NCBI RefSeq assembly: GCF_000429545.1
Contig: NZ_AUCB01000011.1
Location: 62,001-126,000 of the forward strand
Direction of reading: 5' to 3'
Origin: Arenibacter certesii DSM 19833
GTDB taxonomy: Bacteria > Bacteroidota > Bacteroidia > Flavobacteriales > Flavobacteriaceae
DNA length: 64,000 nucleotides
In this document: one piece after another, positions 55,619-64,000 of the stretch
Position numbering within the stretch: position 1 is the first letter of the stretch
How the letters are laid out: every line of letters starts with the position of its first letter
Notes under the pieces: generated by a model
What the model saw: only the letters and a program-made list of their open reading frames with translations
Told to the model about the DNA's origin: nothing
The model's database searches: none
Translations under genes and position numbers: made by a program

Positions 55619-58519
55619 ATGCTAAATTATATAAAAGATCAATTAGAAGGGGAGTTGTTTATAGATAAATTAACAACTACCTTATATGCTACCGATGCTT
55701 CTGTTTATAGGAAAATACCAATGGCCGTTGCCTATCCTAAAAACGAGACCGATATTAAAAAATTAATATTGTTCGCTAAAGAAAACAAAATCGGACTAAT
55801 TCCTAGGACAGCTGGAACCTCATTGGCAGGGCAGTGTGTGGGTGATGGTATAGTAGTAGATGTTTCCAAACACTTTACCGAAATACGTTCCTTGGATACG
55901 GATAAGAAGCAAGTTACAGTTCAGCCCGGGGTGATCAGGGATGAATTAAATCAGTATTTGGCGCCTTACGGTCTTTTCTTTGGCCCCAATACCTCTACCT
56001 CAAACCGGTGTATGATTGGTGGAATGGTAGGAAATAATTCCTCTGGAACTACTTCTATACAGTATGGCGTGACCCGTGATAAGGTTGTTTCTATGACTAC
56101 TTTTATTTCTGATGGGAGTAAGGTCCAATTTGGGACACTTTCACAAAACGGTTTTTTGGGAAAAATGTCCCTAGAAAACTTTGAAGGGGATATTTATCGT
56201 AACATCCATAAAGAGCTTATAAATAAGGAGATTAGGGAAGAGATTCTAACAGAATTCCCAAAACCCCAAATTCATAGAAGGAATACGGGCTATGCAGTGG
56301 ACGAACTGCTTAAGAGTAGTGTTTCTGGGGAGGGCGAAGAGGAATTGAATCTGTGTAAATTACTAAGCGGAAGCGAAGGAACTTTGGCTTTTACCACAGA
56401 AATTGTACTACAACTAGATGATCTGCCCCCTAAACTTTCTGCCATGGTCGTTACCCATTACAAAACATTGGAAGATTGTTTAAGTGACGTAGCACCAGTG
56501 ATGGCCCATAACCTTCATACCTGTGAGATGATGGACAAGGTAATCTTGGACTGTACTAAAAATAACCGAACCCAACTGGAAAATCGCTTTTTTGTTGATG
56601 GAGATCCTGCGGCCTTGTTAATGTTGGAAGTAAAATCGGATACCGAGGAGGATTTGGAGCTTCAATTGAAACAGCTGTTGACCACCGTTGAATTATCCGG
56701 TTTAAGTTACGCCCATCCAATTCTTAGGAATGATGATATTAATAAGGCTGTAGAATTAAGAAAGGCGGGCTTGGGATTGTTAGGAAATATTGTCGGAGAC
56801 CGAAAGGCTGTGGCTTGTATAGAAGATACAGCCGTGGCTTTAGAAGATCTTAAAGATTTTATAGGGGAGTTTTCCCAAATAATGAAAGGATATGATCAGG
56901 ATGCGGTTTACTATGCGCATGCAGGGGCCGGTGAACTTCACCTTAGGCCTATCCTTAACCTCAAAAAATCTACCGATGTAGCCCTCTTTAGAGCGATAAC
57001 TACAGATGTGGCAAAACTTACTAAGAAATACAAGGGATCCTTTAGTGGTGAACATGGTGATGGTATTGTTAGGGCAGAATTTATACCCCTAATGATAGGC
57101 GACAAGAATTATGAACTGCTAAAACGAGTAAAAAGTTATTTTGATCCCCATAACATTTTTAATCCCGGTAAAATTGTTGACGCCTATCCCATGGACGAGT
57201 CGCTGCGCTACGAAATAGATAGGGAAGAGCCAGAGATTAAAACTTTAATGGACTTCTCAGATAGCGAAGGGATCTTGAAGGCTGCCGAAAAATGTAATGG
57301 TAGTGGTGATTGTAGGAAGACCCACCACATGTCTGGGGCTATGTGTCCAAGTTATCATGCAACCAAGAACGAAAAAGATACCACTAGAGGCCGTGCTAAT
57401 GCTTTGCGGGAATTCCTGACCACTTCTGATAAATCCAATAAATTTGATAATAAGGAGCTTAAAGAAGTCTTTGACCTGTGCCTAAGTTGCAAGGCGTGTT
57501 CCAGTGAGTGTCCTAGTAATGTTGATGTAGCTACCTTAAAAGCGGAATTCCTGTATCAATATCAAGAAGAAAATGGATACCCTCTACGTGCAAAACTTTT
57601 TGCTTATAATACCGCTTTAAACAAGATGGGAAGCAAAATGGCAGGAATTACGAATGCCCTCTATGATTCAAAATTGATAGGTGGTTTTATAAAAAAATCT
57701 GTAGGAGTAGCGCCCGAAAGGAGTTTGCCAAAAGTTTATAAGGTAGATTTTGATGCATTGCTGAATACGGCAAAAGAGAAAAGTACTATTACTAAATCTA
57801 AAGTAGTACTCTATATCGATGAGTTTACTCAGTTTCTAGATGTGGAATTGGGGAGGGATGCTATTGAGGTGTTGACTAGATTAGGGTATGAGGTACAACT
57901 TTTTTATGCGGAGAGTGGGCGTACCTTTATTTCCAAAGGATTTTTAAAACAGGCTAAAGACCTTGCTATTAAAAATGTGTCGAAGTTGCTGGAGTTTGCA
58001 GAAAAGGGACTTCCTGTTCTAGGTTTGGAGCCATCTGCAATCCTTACATTTAGGGATGAGTACAAACGATTTGGTATAGGGAGTGGGACTATGGAGGCTA
58101 TTGCCAAAAATGCGTATCTAATAGAAGAATTTTTGGCCAAAGAGATTAAGGAGGGAATTTTAACATCAGATTCGTTTACAGAAGAAAAGAGAACGGTTAA
58201 GATACATAACCACTGTCACCAGAAATCAATTTCTAACCAGAAGGTGACTTTCGATATTCTTAATCTGCCTGCAAATTACAGTGTTTCCATAATTAATTCC
58301 GGATGTTGCGGGATGGCCGGATCTTTTGGCTACGAAAAAGAACATTATGAGGTGAGTATGCAGGTAGGGGAGTTAAAATTGTTCCCTGCTGTTCGTAAAA
58401 CAACAGAGGACGTGATTATTTCCGCTAATGGAACCAGTTGTAGACATCAAATTTATGATGGGACCAAAAGAAAAGCATTACATCCTATAAGTATTCTAAA
58501 GCAGGCCCTAGTTGTTTAA
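55619..58519 (+). CDS. FAD/Fe-S oxidoreductase (D-lactate/glycolate dehydrogenase-like, YdiJ type)
   Basis: A 966-residue fusion. Residues 30-240 form an FAD-binding type-4 domain (AYPKNETDIKKLILFAKENK, PRTAGTSLAGQCVGDG), 260-540 the FAD-oxidase C-terminal domain (HAGAGELHLRPI, GEHGDGIVRAEFI), about 555-660 two ferredoxin-like 4Fe-4S sites (CNGSGDCR with MCPSYHAT; CLSCKACSSECPSNVD), and 750-960 a heterodisulfide-reductase-like CCG region (HNHCHQKSIS, NSGCCGMAGSFGYE). Known relatives oxidise 2-hydroxy acids such as D-lactate or 2-hydroxyglutarate and pass electrons to quinone. Single gene. The stop is inside a short hairpin. Confidence 0.88.
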   Translation: MLNYIKDQLEGELFIDKLTTTLYATDASVYRKIPMAVAYPKNETDIKKLILFAKENKIGLIPRTAGTSLAGQCVGDGIVVDVSKHFTEIRSLDTDKKQVTVQPGVIRDELNQYLAPYGLFFGPNTSTSNRCMIGGMVGNNSSGTTSIQYGVTRDKVVSMTTFISDGSKVQFGTLSQNGFLGKMSLENFEGDIYRNIHKELINKEIREEILTEFPKPQIHRRNTGYAVDELLKSSVSGEGEEELNLCKLLSGSEGTLAFTTEIVLQLDDLPPKLSAMVVTHYKTLEDCLSDVAPVMAHNLHTCEMMDKVILDCTKNNRTQLENRFFVDGDPAALLMLEVKSDTEEDLELQLKQLLTTVELSGLSYAHPILRNDDINKAVELRKAGLGLLGNIVGDRKAVACIEDTAVALEDLKDFIGEFSQIMKGYDQDAVYYAHAGAGELHLRPILNLKKSTDVALFRAITTDVAKLTKKYKGSFSGEHGDGIVRAEFIPLMIGDKNYELLKRVKSYFDPHNIFNPGKIVDAYPMDESLRYEIDREEPEIKTLMDFSDSEGILKAAEKCNGSGDCRKTHHMSGAMCPSYHATKNEKDTTRGRANALREFLTTSDKSNKFDNKELKEVFDLCLSCKACSSECPSNVDVATLKAEFLYQYQEENGYPLRAKLFAYNTALNKMGSKMAGITNALYDSKLIGGFIKKSVGVAPERSLPKVYKVDFDALLNTAKEKSTITKSKVVLYIDEFTQFLDVELGRDAIEVLTRLGYEVQLFYAESGRTFISKGFLKQAKDLAIKNVSKLLEFAEKGLPVLGLEPSAILTFRDEYKRFGIGSGTMEAIAKNAYLIEEFLAKEIKEGILTSDSFTEEKRTVKIHNHCHQKSISNQKVTFDILNLPANYSVSIINSGCCGMAGSFGYEKEHYEVSMQVGELKLFPAVRKTTEDVIISANGTSCRHQIYDGTKRKALHPISILKQALVV

Positions 58520-58526
58520 ACTAGGG
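58506..58526 (+). terminator. Hairpin at the end of the FAD oxidoreductase gene
   Basis: Eight-base perfect arms CCCTAGTT and AACTAGGG with a 5-base loop, spanning the TAA stop. The following T content is weak, so termination is only possible. Confidence 0.4.
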
Positions 58527-58702
58527 TCTTGGCTTTTAAGCTATAGATTTTTTTAAGGTCATATCCAACGTCAATATTTAACTTTTTTAGACCAATAAGG
58601 TCTATATCCATTTTTGTATCTCTTTTTTAAAATTTACCTTTGAAGGCGTAAGCCTAACAACGGCTTGCTAGCATTACTAACCACTTAGCTTTACACAAGA
58701 TT

Positions 58703-59767
58703 ATGGCAGGAAATACTTTTGGTACTCTTTTTAAATTAACAACTTTTGGAGAATCGCATGGCGTAGCCATAGGAGGCGTGTTGGATGGTTGTCCAGCAGG
58801 CATACAATTGGATTTGGAAGCAATACAAGATGATTTAAATAGACGTAAACCGGGACAGTCGGCCATAGTGACCCAGCGTAAGGAACCAGATACCGTGGAA
58901 TTCTATTCTGGACTTTTTGAAGGGAAGACCACGGGGACCCCTATTGGCTTTGCTATTCATAACACGAATCAGAAATCTCGTGACTATACCCATATAAAAG
59001 ACTCTTACCGACCTTCCCATGCCGATTATGTGTACGACCAAAAGTATGGGTTCCGAGACTACCGTGGTGGTGGGAGAAGCTCCGCAAGGGAAACGGCAAG
59101 TAGAGTAGTGGCTGGTGCCATTGCAAAACAATTCTTGGGTGATATGAAAATTAACGCCTATGTCTCCCAAGTAGGAGATTTAAAATTAGATAAAACCTAT
59201 CAGGAATTAGACTTTAGTTTAATTGAATCTAATCCGGTACGTTGTCCAGATCAAGAAATTGCGGCGAAAATGGAGAAATATATCAAGGAAATTAAAAAAC
59301 AAGGAGATACGATTGGTGGCGTAATTAGTTGTGTAATCCAAAATGTGCCTGTAGGGCTAGGAGAACCTGTTTTTGATAAGTTGCATGCCGATTTAGGAAA
59401 AGCCATGTTATCTATTAATGCCGTTAAAGGCTTTGAGTATGGTAGTGGTTTTGAAGGCGTAAAAATGAAAGGGAGCGACCATAACGATAAATTCAATACT
59501 GATGGCACTACCAAAACAAATTATAGTGGTGGCATTCAAGGAGGTATAAGCAATGGCATGGATATTTACTTTAACATCGCTTTTAAGCCGGTAGCTACTG
59601 TTATTCAGGCCTATGATACTATAGATAAGGATGGCAACAAAGTAAGCACCCAAGGCAAGGGAAGACATGATCCCTGTGTAGTACCACGTGCAGTACCCAT
59701 AGTGGAAGCGATGGCAGCCTTAGTAATGGCTGATTTTAAGTTGCTTAACCGGACTATTAAATTATAA
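58703..59767 (+). CDS. aroC: Chorismate synthase
   Basis: A 354-residue enzyme that makes chorismate from 5-enolpyruvylshikimate-3-phosphate, the last common step of aromatic amino acid synthesis, with reduced FMN. The signature blocks are [39 protein letters not shown] and [19 protein letters not shown]. Length is normal. No other aro gene adjoins. Cytoplasmic. Confidence 0.97.
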   Translation: MAGNTFGTLFKLTTFGESHGVAIGGVLDGCPAGIQLDLEAIQDDLNRRKPGQSAIVTQRKEPDTVEFYSGLFEGKTTGTPIGFAIHNTNQKSRDYTHIKDSYRPSHADYVYDQKYGFRDYRGGGRSSARETASRVVAGAIAKQFLGDMKINAYVSQVGDLKLDKTYQELDFSLIESNPVRCPDQEIAAKMEKYIKEIKKQGDTIGGVISCVIQNVPVGLGEPVFDKLHADLGKAMLSINAVKGFEYGSGFEGVKMKGSDHNDKFNTDGTTKTNYSGGIQGGISNGMDIYFNIAFKPVATVIQAYDTIDKDGNKVSTQGKGRHDPCVVPRAVPIVEAMAALVMADFKLLNRTIKL

Positions 59768-59831
59768 AGTTTTATTTTTTTGGCGCTTTATAACTCATTA
59801 TAGTATCTTACCTACCTAAATCTGCTATTTT

Positions 59832-61139
59832 ATGAAGAAATTGGAGTTGCATTGGCAAATATTATTGGGAATGCTGGGGGGCGTACTTTTTGCTCTGGTA
59901 ATGGTTCAATTTGAATGGGGTCCTAAAATAGTAGCGGATTGGATTAAGCCTTTTGGTAATATTTTCATCAATTCTTTAAAGTTAATTGCAGTTCCGTTAA
60001 TTCTAGGGTCTCTTATTAAAGGTGTGTCCGATTTAAAGGATATTTCCAAGCTGTCTAAAATGGGCGGTAGAACCATAGGAATTTACATTCTTACCACCGT
60101 AATTGCGGTTTCTATAGGACTAACAATTGTCAATGTCGTACAACCTGGAGCATCAATCAGTGAAGAAACCAGAAATGAATTAGTTGAAAATTATAAGGGG
60201 GATGCCGACTCTAAAATCTTACAGGCTAACCAACAAAAAGAAGCTGGACCTTTACAAGCTTTGGAAGATTTAGTGCCTAGTAACATTTTTAATGCAGCAA
60301 GTGATAATGGGAATATGCTTCAGGTTATCTTTTTTGCCATATTCTTTGGGATAGGTCTTATTCTAATTCCTGAAGAAAAAGCTTCCCCAGTAAAGAAATT
60401 CTTTGATGGTTTTAATGAAGTAATTTTAAAACTGATAGATCTTATCATGTTGGCCGCCCCCTTTGGTGTGTTTGCCCTTTTGGCTGCCTTGGTGGTAGAA
60501 TCACCTAGTTTAGATCTATTTAAAGCGCTAGCATGGTATGCGGTATGCGTACTTAGTGGACTTATATTAATGATAGGCGTATATATTTTGATCGTTTTTT
60601 TAATTACGAAACGTACTCCCGCCTTTTTTATTAAAGGAATATCCCCAGCACAGCTCTTGGCATTTTCTACCAGCTCTAGTGCCGCTACCTTACCGGTTAC
60701 TATGGAACGTGTAGAGGAGCATTTGGGCGTAGAGGAAGAGGTTACCAGTTTTGTATTGCCAATTGGAGCCACTATAAATATGGACGGAACTAGCCTTTAT
60801 CAAGCGGTTGCTGCAGTTTTTATTGCCCAAGCTTTTGGTATGGACCTGAGTTTTTCCACCCAATTGGGAATTATTGTTACAGCAACATTAGCATCTATCG
60901 GTAGTGCCGCGGTCCCCGGGGCAGGAATGGTAATGTTGGTCATCGTATTGGCGCAAGCTGGAATACCAGAAGCCGGATTGGCATTAATATTTGCTGTAGA
61001 TAGACCTTTGGATATGTGTAGGACCGTTGTTAACGTTACAGGAGATGCAGCAGTTTCTATGGTGGTAGCAAAATCTGTAGGTAAGTTAGGAGATCCAAAA
61101 GTTAAGAACTGGGACGATAGTTACAAGATGAGAAAATAA
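59832..61139 (+). CDS. Dicarboxylate/amino acid:cation symporter 1 (DAACS)
   Basis: A 435-residue Na+ or H+ coupled carrier of the GltPh/EAAT fold. Hairpin 1 shows FSTSSSAATLPVTMERV, helix 7 NMDGTSLYQ, hairpin 2 GSAAVPGAGMVML, and helix 8 LDMCRTVVNVTGD. The Asp and Arg in the last segment align with GltPh Asp394 and Arg397, which bind the amino group and side-chain carboxylate, so glutamate, aspartate or a dicarboxylate is the likely cargo. A close paralogue of equal length lies directly downstream. Confidence 0.9.
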   Translation: MKKLELHWQILLGMLGGVLFALVMVQFEWGPKIVADWIKPFGNIFINSLKLIAVPLILGSLIKGVSDLKDISKLSKMGGRTIGIYILTTVIAVSIGLTIVNVVQPGASISEETRNELVENYKGDADSKILQANQQKEAGPLQALEDLVPSNIFNAASDNGNMLQVIFFAIFFGIGLILIPEEKASPVKKFFDGFNEVILKLIDLIMLAAPFGVFALLAALVVESPSLDLFKALAWYAVCVLSGLILMIGVYILIVFLITKRTPAFFIKGISPAQLLAFSTSSSAATLPVTMERVEEHLGVEEEVTSFVLPIGATINMDGTSLYQAVAAVFIAQAFGMDLSFSTQLGIIVTATLASIGSAAVPGAGMVMLVIVLAQAGIPEAGLALIFAVDRPLDMCRTVVNVTGDAAVSMVVAKSVGKLGDPKVKNWDDSYKMRK

Positions 61140-61195
61140 CCGGACTATATATTTTCCATATAAAATTGTTAAAAAAAGTGGGTAGGAGTACTATG

Positions 61196-61282
61196 ATCAC
61201 AGGGCACGTACATGAGACCTCCAACGATAACTACCAATAACTTTTAATCACCTGCCTTAAAGAACGGGCAGGCAAGTGCCTA
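61196..61282 (-). repeat. Dispersed intergenic repeat, copy D (inverted)
   Basis: On the minus strand this region reads GCCTGCCCGTTCT, then after a gap TTATCGTTGGAGGTCTCATG, matching copy B's GCCTGCCGGTTCC and TTACGTCCAATACCTCATG in the same order and spacing. It sits between the two paralogous symporter genes. Confidence 0.4.
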
Positions 61283-61377
61283 GTTTATTTAATTCCCACA
61301 TAGTACGTAAATTATTTTTATGGAATGTAATTTCAAATGATTGTTCCTATAAATTAGCACAATCTTATTTTGAAATT

Positions 61378-62685
61378 ATGAGAAAACCTGCTCTGCATTG
61401 GCAAATCCTTATTGGAATGCTTTTTGGATTGCTTTTTGGCGTGTTAATGCTTGGAATTAATGGCGGAAAAGTAGTTATCCAAAATTGGATCAATCCCTTT
61501 GGGATTATCTTCATCAATCTTTTAAAGCTTATTGCTATTCCCTTAATCTTAGCCTCTATTATTAAAGGGATTTCAGATTTAAAGGACATTGCCAAGTTTA
61601 AGGTAATTGGTCTCCGTTCGGTAATCCTCTTTGTTATTACGACCATAATGGCCATTAGTATTGGCTTGGTTTTGGTCAATATCTTTTCTCCAGGAAAAGG
61701 AATCTCCCCAGAAACCATAACTAGAATTACCAATGATTTTGCTAGTGACCAAGGAGTACAATCCAAACTGGCCGAAGCTTCCCTGCAAAAAGAATCAGGT
61801 CCGCTACAATTTTTGGTTGATATGGTGCCTGATAATGCATTTAATGCAATGAGCGATAATAAGTTGATGCTCCAGGTAATATTTTTCTCTGTTTTCTTAG
61901 GGGTATCCATGTTATTAATAGAGGAGGAGCGAGCAAAACCTTTAAAAATGCTTTTCGATTCACTTAATGATGCGGTGCTAAAAATGGTCGATTTAATTAT
62001 GAAAACCGCACCTTTGGCCGTCTTTGCACTTTTGGCAAATGTAGTAGTTAGCTCCGGAGATTCGGATCTGCTTTTGGCCTTGGTGAAATATGCAGGCGTG
62101 GTAATTTTAGGGCTCTTTTTGATGATCGTTTTTTACTGTGTGGTATTAGTGTTGGTTACTGGGAAAAATCCATTTTGGTTTTTAAAAATTTTGAGTCCAG
62201 CACAACTATTAGCATTTTCAACTAGTTCTAGTGCCGCTACTCTTCCTATAACCATGGAAAGGGTAGAGAATCACTTAGGGGTAGACAAGGAAGTTTCTAG
62301 TTTTGTACTTCCTGTAGGAGCAACTATCAATATGGATGGAACAAGTCTTTATCAAGGTGTGGCAGCGGTTTTTATATCTCAAGCTCTAGGGCATCATTTG
62401 GAAATTACAGATCAACTAATCATAATTCTTACTGCACTTTTAGCTTCCATAGGATCGGCCGCCGTACCTGGAGCTGGAATGGTGATGTTGGTCATTGTAT
62501 TGGAATCCATTGGGTTTCCTAGTGATAAGCTGGCTGTTGGCCTCGCTTTAATCTTTGCGGTAGATAGGCCTTTAGATATGCTTAGAACTGTGGTGAACGT
62601 AACTGGGGATGCAATGGTATCTATGGTTGTTGCAAAATCAATTGGAAAATTACATGATATGCCCAATAATGGTAATCTTAATTAA
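61378..62685 (+). CDS. Dicarboxylate/amino acid:cation symporter 2 (DAACS)
   Basis: From the ATG at 61378 the protein has 435 residues, the same length as the neighbour, and begins MRKPALHWQILIGML, parallel to MKKLELHWQILLGML; the longer frame from 61276 is rejected for that reason. Same functional blocks: FSTSSSAATLPITMERV, NMDGTSLYQ, GSAAVPGAGMVML and LDMLRTVVNVTGD with the Asp/Arg pair for acidic substrates. It is a tandem duplicate of the upstream gene, now clearly diverged, so affinity or regulation may differ. Confidence 0.9.
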   Translation: MRKPALHWQILIGMLFGLLFGVLMLGINGGKVVIQNWINPFGIIFINLLKLIAIPLILASIIKGISDLKDIAKFKVIGLRSVILFVITTIMAISIGLVLVNIFSPGKGISPETITRITNDFASDQGVQSKLAEASLQKESGPLQFLVDMVPDNAFNAMSDNKLMLQVIFFSVFLGVSMLLIEEERAKPLKMLFDSLNDAVLKMVDLIMKTAPLAVFALLANVVVSSGDSDLLLALVKYAGVVILGLFLMIVFYCVVLVLVTGKNPFWFLKILSPAQLLAFSTSSSAATLPITMERVENHLGVDKEVSSFVLPVGATINMDGTSLYQGVAAVFISQALGHHLEITDQLIIILTALLASIGSAAVPGAGMVMLVIVLESIGFPSDKLAVGLALIFAVDRPLDMLRTVVNVTGDAMVSMVVAKSIGKLHDMPNNGNLN

Positions 62686-62706
62686 AATTTATAATTTGTT
62701 ATACGT

Positions 62707-63882
62707 ATGATAAAAATGGAAGGAATGGGAACACAGGTAATTCATCAGTACCCTAATGTATTTAAAATTGATGCAAACTTGGATCGATTAGTAAAAAAAA
62801 TAGAACTCCTTACTTATCTTAACCCGCAAAATATTGAAAAGGAAAAGCAGCGCTTTTTTGCATCCAAATATACAGAAGTCCCTGTTTTTAAATATAAAAA
62901 GCTTCAATTTAATCCGTATGAACTGCACCGTCAACTTTTTTCTCAGCGGTTGGAACTGATCAAGGATGAACAGATTCGTAAATTCTATCAGGAGATAATT
63001 TACTACTATGCAAATATGATTCAATGCATAGAAACCATTGGGCAAGGTAAAAAGTTTTATTACAATTCTCTAAGGGTTTACGGGACCCCAACAGATAGAG
63101 ATGTGCAAAATGCGCGGTTTATACTTCATTTTAAGGAAGAAGAAAATACAGGCGATATGGTTAAGAAATACTCACCTGAAGATGCGAAGCGGTATTTTGA
63201 GAAATATGTAGAACAATATAACTTCCCCTTAAATATCTCCTATTCCACAAGTATAGCTGCTGATGCTATGGTGAGCAACAATACCCAATCCCTATTAATT
63301 AAAAAAAACGCTAGTTTTAGTAAAAATCAGTTACTTACTCTAGCGCATCACGAGATTGGAGTACATTTGGTAACTACTTATAACGGATTGGCGCAACCTT
63401 TAAAAGTATTCTCCAACGGGTTTCCTAAGAATGTGGAAACACAAGAGGGCTTGGCTGTTTTTAGTGAGTATATGGGTGGAGCGCTTAGTTTAAATAGGCT
63501 AAAAGAGTTAGCTTACAGGGTGATAGCATCAGATAGTTTAATAAAAGGCTTTAGTTTTTCTGACACTTTTGATTTGCTTCATGGGCAGTATAAACTGGAG
63601 AAGAACCATGCATTTACCATTACAATGCGGGTGCATAGGGGAGGCGGATTTACAAAAGACCGACTCTATTTAAGTGGATTGCGAAAAGTATATAAACGAT
63701 ATAAAAATGGACTTCCCATGGACTCCTTAATAACCGGAAAGGTATCTTTGGAACATGAAGATATTATCCTTCGATGGACTGATTTGGGATTGTCACATCC
63801 CATTACGCATTTTAATGCTGCCTTTAAGGAAAATTTGAATACCAATAAAAAGTTAGATTTTATATTGGACAATTTAAAATAA
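62707..63882 (+). CDS. QEGLA-motif (DUF1704) metallopeptidase-like protein
   Basis: A 391-residue protein of the DUF1704 family, sometimes annotated flavohemoglobin expression-modulating QEGLA motif protein. It has a zinc-protease signature HEIGVH (HExxH) in LAHHEIGVHLVTTYNGLAQP, and the name-giving ETQEGLAVFSEYM about 35 residues later, supplying a candidate third ligand Glu. Eukaryotic homologues (MATCAP/KIAA0895) remove tyrosine from tubulin, so peptidase chemistry is plausible. No signal peptide. The start could also be the ATG at 62716. In other genomes as I recall them this family sits by ATP-grasp and glutamate-cysteine-ligase-like genes; what follows here is outside the window. Confidence 0.85.
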   Translation: MIKMEGMGTQVIHQYPNVFKIDANLDRLVKKIELLTYLNPQNIEKEKQRFFASKYTEVPVFKYKKLQFNPYELHRQLFSQRLELIKDEQIRKFYQEIIYYYANMIQCIETIGQGKKFYYNSLRVYGTPTDRDVQNARFILHFKEEENTGDMVKKYSPEDAKRYFEKYVEQYNFPLNISYSTSIAADAMVSNNTQSLLIKKNASFSKNQLLTLAHHEIGVHLVTTYNGLAQPLKVFSNGFPKNVETQEGLAVFSEYMGGALSLNRLKELAYRVIASDSLIKGFSFSDTFDLLHGQYKLEKNHAFTITMRVHRGGGFTKDRLYLSGLRKVYKRYKNGLPMDSLITGKVSLEHEDIILRWTDLGLSHPITHFNAAFKENLNTNKKLDFILDNLK

Positions 63883-64000
63883 GTTATGGCTGGTATTCTA
63901 ACTAATTTGAATTATAGGGATTAAGAAGGGTATTGACGATAATTAAGAAGTAGCTCCATGGAAAACCGTATTAAATCTATCATAAATTATTATTGACTAC

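Noticed and set aside
59763-59792. Inverted repeat TTATAAAG/CTTTATAA after aroC, considered as a terminator
   Set aside because: The T-run is inside a long loop and none follows the stem, and the arms are pure AT-rich sequence likely to occur by chance.

Overview
The window looks like a chromosomal segment from a member of the Bacteroidota, most likely a marine or environmental Flavobacteriia. The reasons are the AT-rich DNA, the rarity of strong Shine-Dalgarno sites, at least one promoter of the Bacteroidota TAnnTTTG type, and protein families such as DUF4494, QEGLA-motif proteins, SigZ-type sigma factors and DUF4369/TlpA lipoproteins. This is inferred from protein resemblance and style; no taxonomic search was run. 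I see no rRNA, tRNA, CRISPR array, prophage or intact insertion sequence.

Layout. 1-5.6 kb: the 3' part of a TolC-type outer-membrane efflux gene, then ion and osmotic-stress proteins (MscS channel, CLC transporter, CPA1 K+/H+ antiporter). 5.7-9.9 kb: cytoplasmic maltodextrin breakdown (GH13 cyclomaltodextrinase-like enzyme and GH65 maltose phosphorylase-like enzyme). 10.3-12.4 kb: an orphan receiver protein and an acyl-CoA dehydrogenase that converge on a shared hairpin terminator. 12.4-13.7 kb: 1.3 kb without recognisable genes. 13.7-24.1 kb: a complete urease locus ureABCEFGD followed by a five-gene nickel/peptide-type ABC importer. 24.4-26.1 kb: an aspartate-dehydrogenase-like gene converging on a 2-hydroxyacid-dehydrogenase-like gene that has lost canonical catalytic residues. 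26-30.5 kb: GT39 glycosyltransferase, NlpE-like lipoprotein, nicotinate phosphoribosyltransferase and a 54-residue membrane protein. 31-34.7 kb: a receiver protein and a multi-PAS histidine kinase. 35-41 kb: DUF4494 protein, MFS exporter, deaminase, a SigZ-like sigma factor with an unannotated 37-residue peptide containing 14 cysteines, RlmF and a P1-family peptidase. 41.5-44.1 kb: BCCT osmolyte transporter with a tandem UspA protein. 44-49.6 kb: serine hydrolase, small membrane proteins, gamma-glutamyltransferase and ACP phosphodiesterase. 49.7-63.9 kb: GlmM, endonuclease/exonuclease/phosphatase-fold protein, LpxL-like acyltransferase, rhomboid, TlpA-like thioredoxin lipoprotein, beta-barrel protein, large FAD/Fe-S oxidoreductase, chorismate synthase, two paralogous acidic-amino-acid symporters and a QEGLA/DUF1704 metalloprotease-like protein.

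How it fits together. The urease structural genes, nickel-delivery chaperones and importer run in one direction as a self-contained nickel-to-urease module; the flanking aspartate-dehydrogenase-like gene could use urease-derived ammonia, although a nickel-ligand role cannot be excluded. MscS, CLC, the K+/H+ antiporter, the BCCT transporter and its Usp partner form an ion and osmotic-stress theme. The GH13 and GH65 enzymes would convert maltodextrins to glucose and beta-glucose-1-phosphate, but the expected beta-phosphoglucomutase and SusCD proteins are not here.

Most notable for a second look: the Cys-rich peptide/SigZ pair, the degenerate dehydrogenase by the nickel importer, the Cys-to-Ala change in the urease flap, a degenerate dispersed intergenic repeat seen at least four times, a REP-like palindrome near 36.1 kb, and several small or broken genes that a length cutoff would miss.
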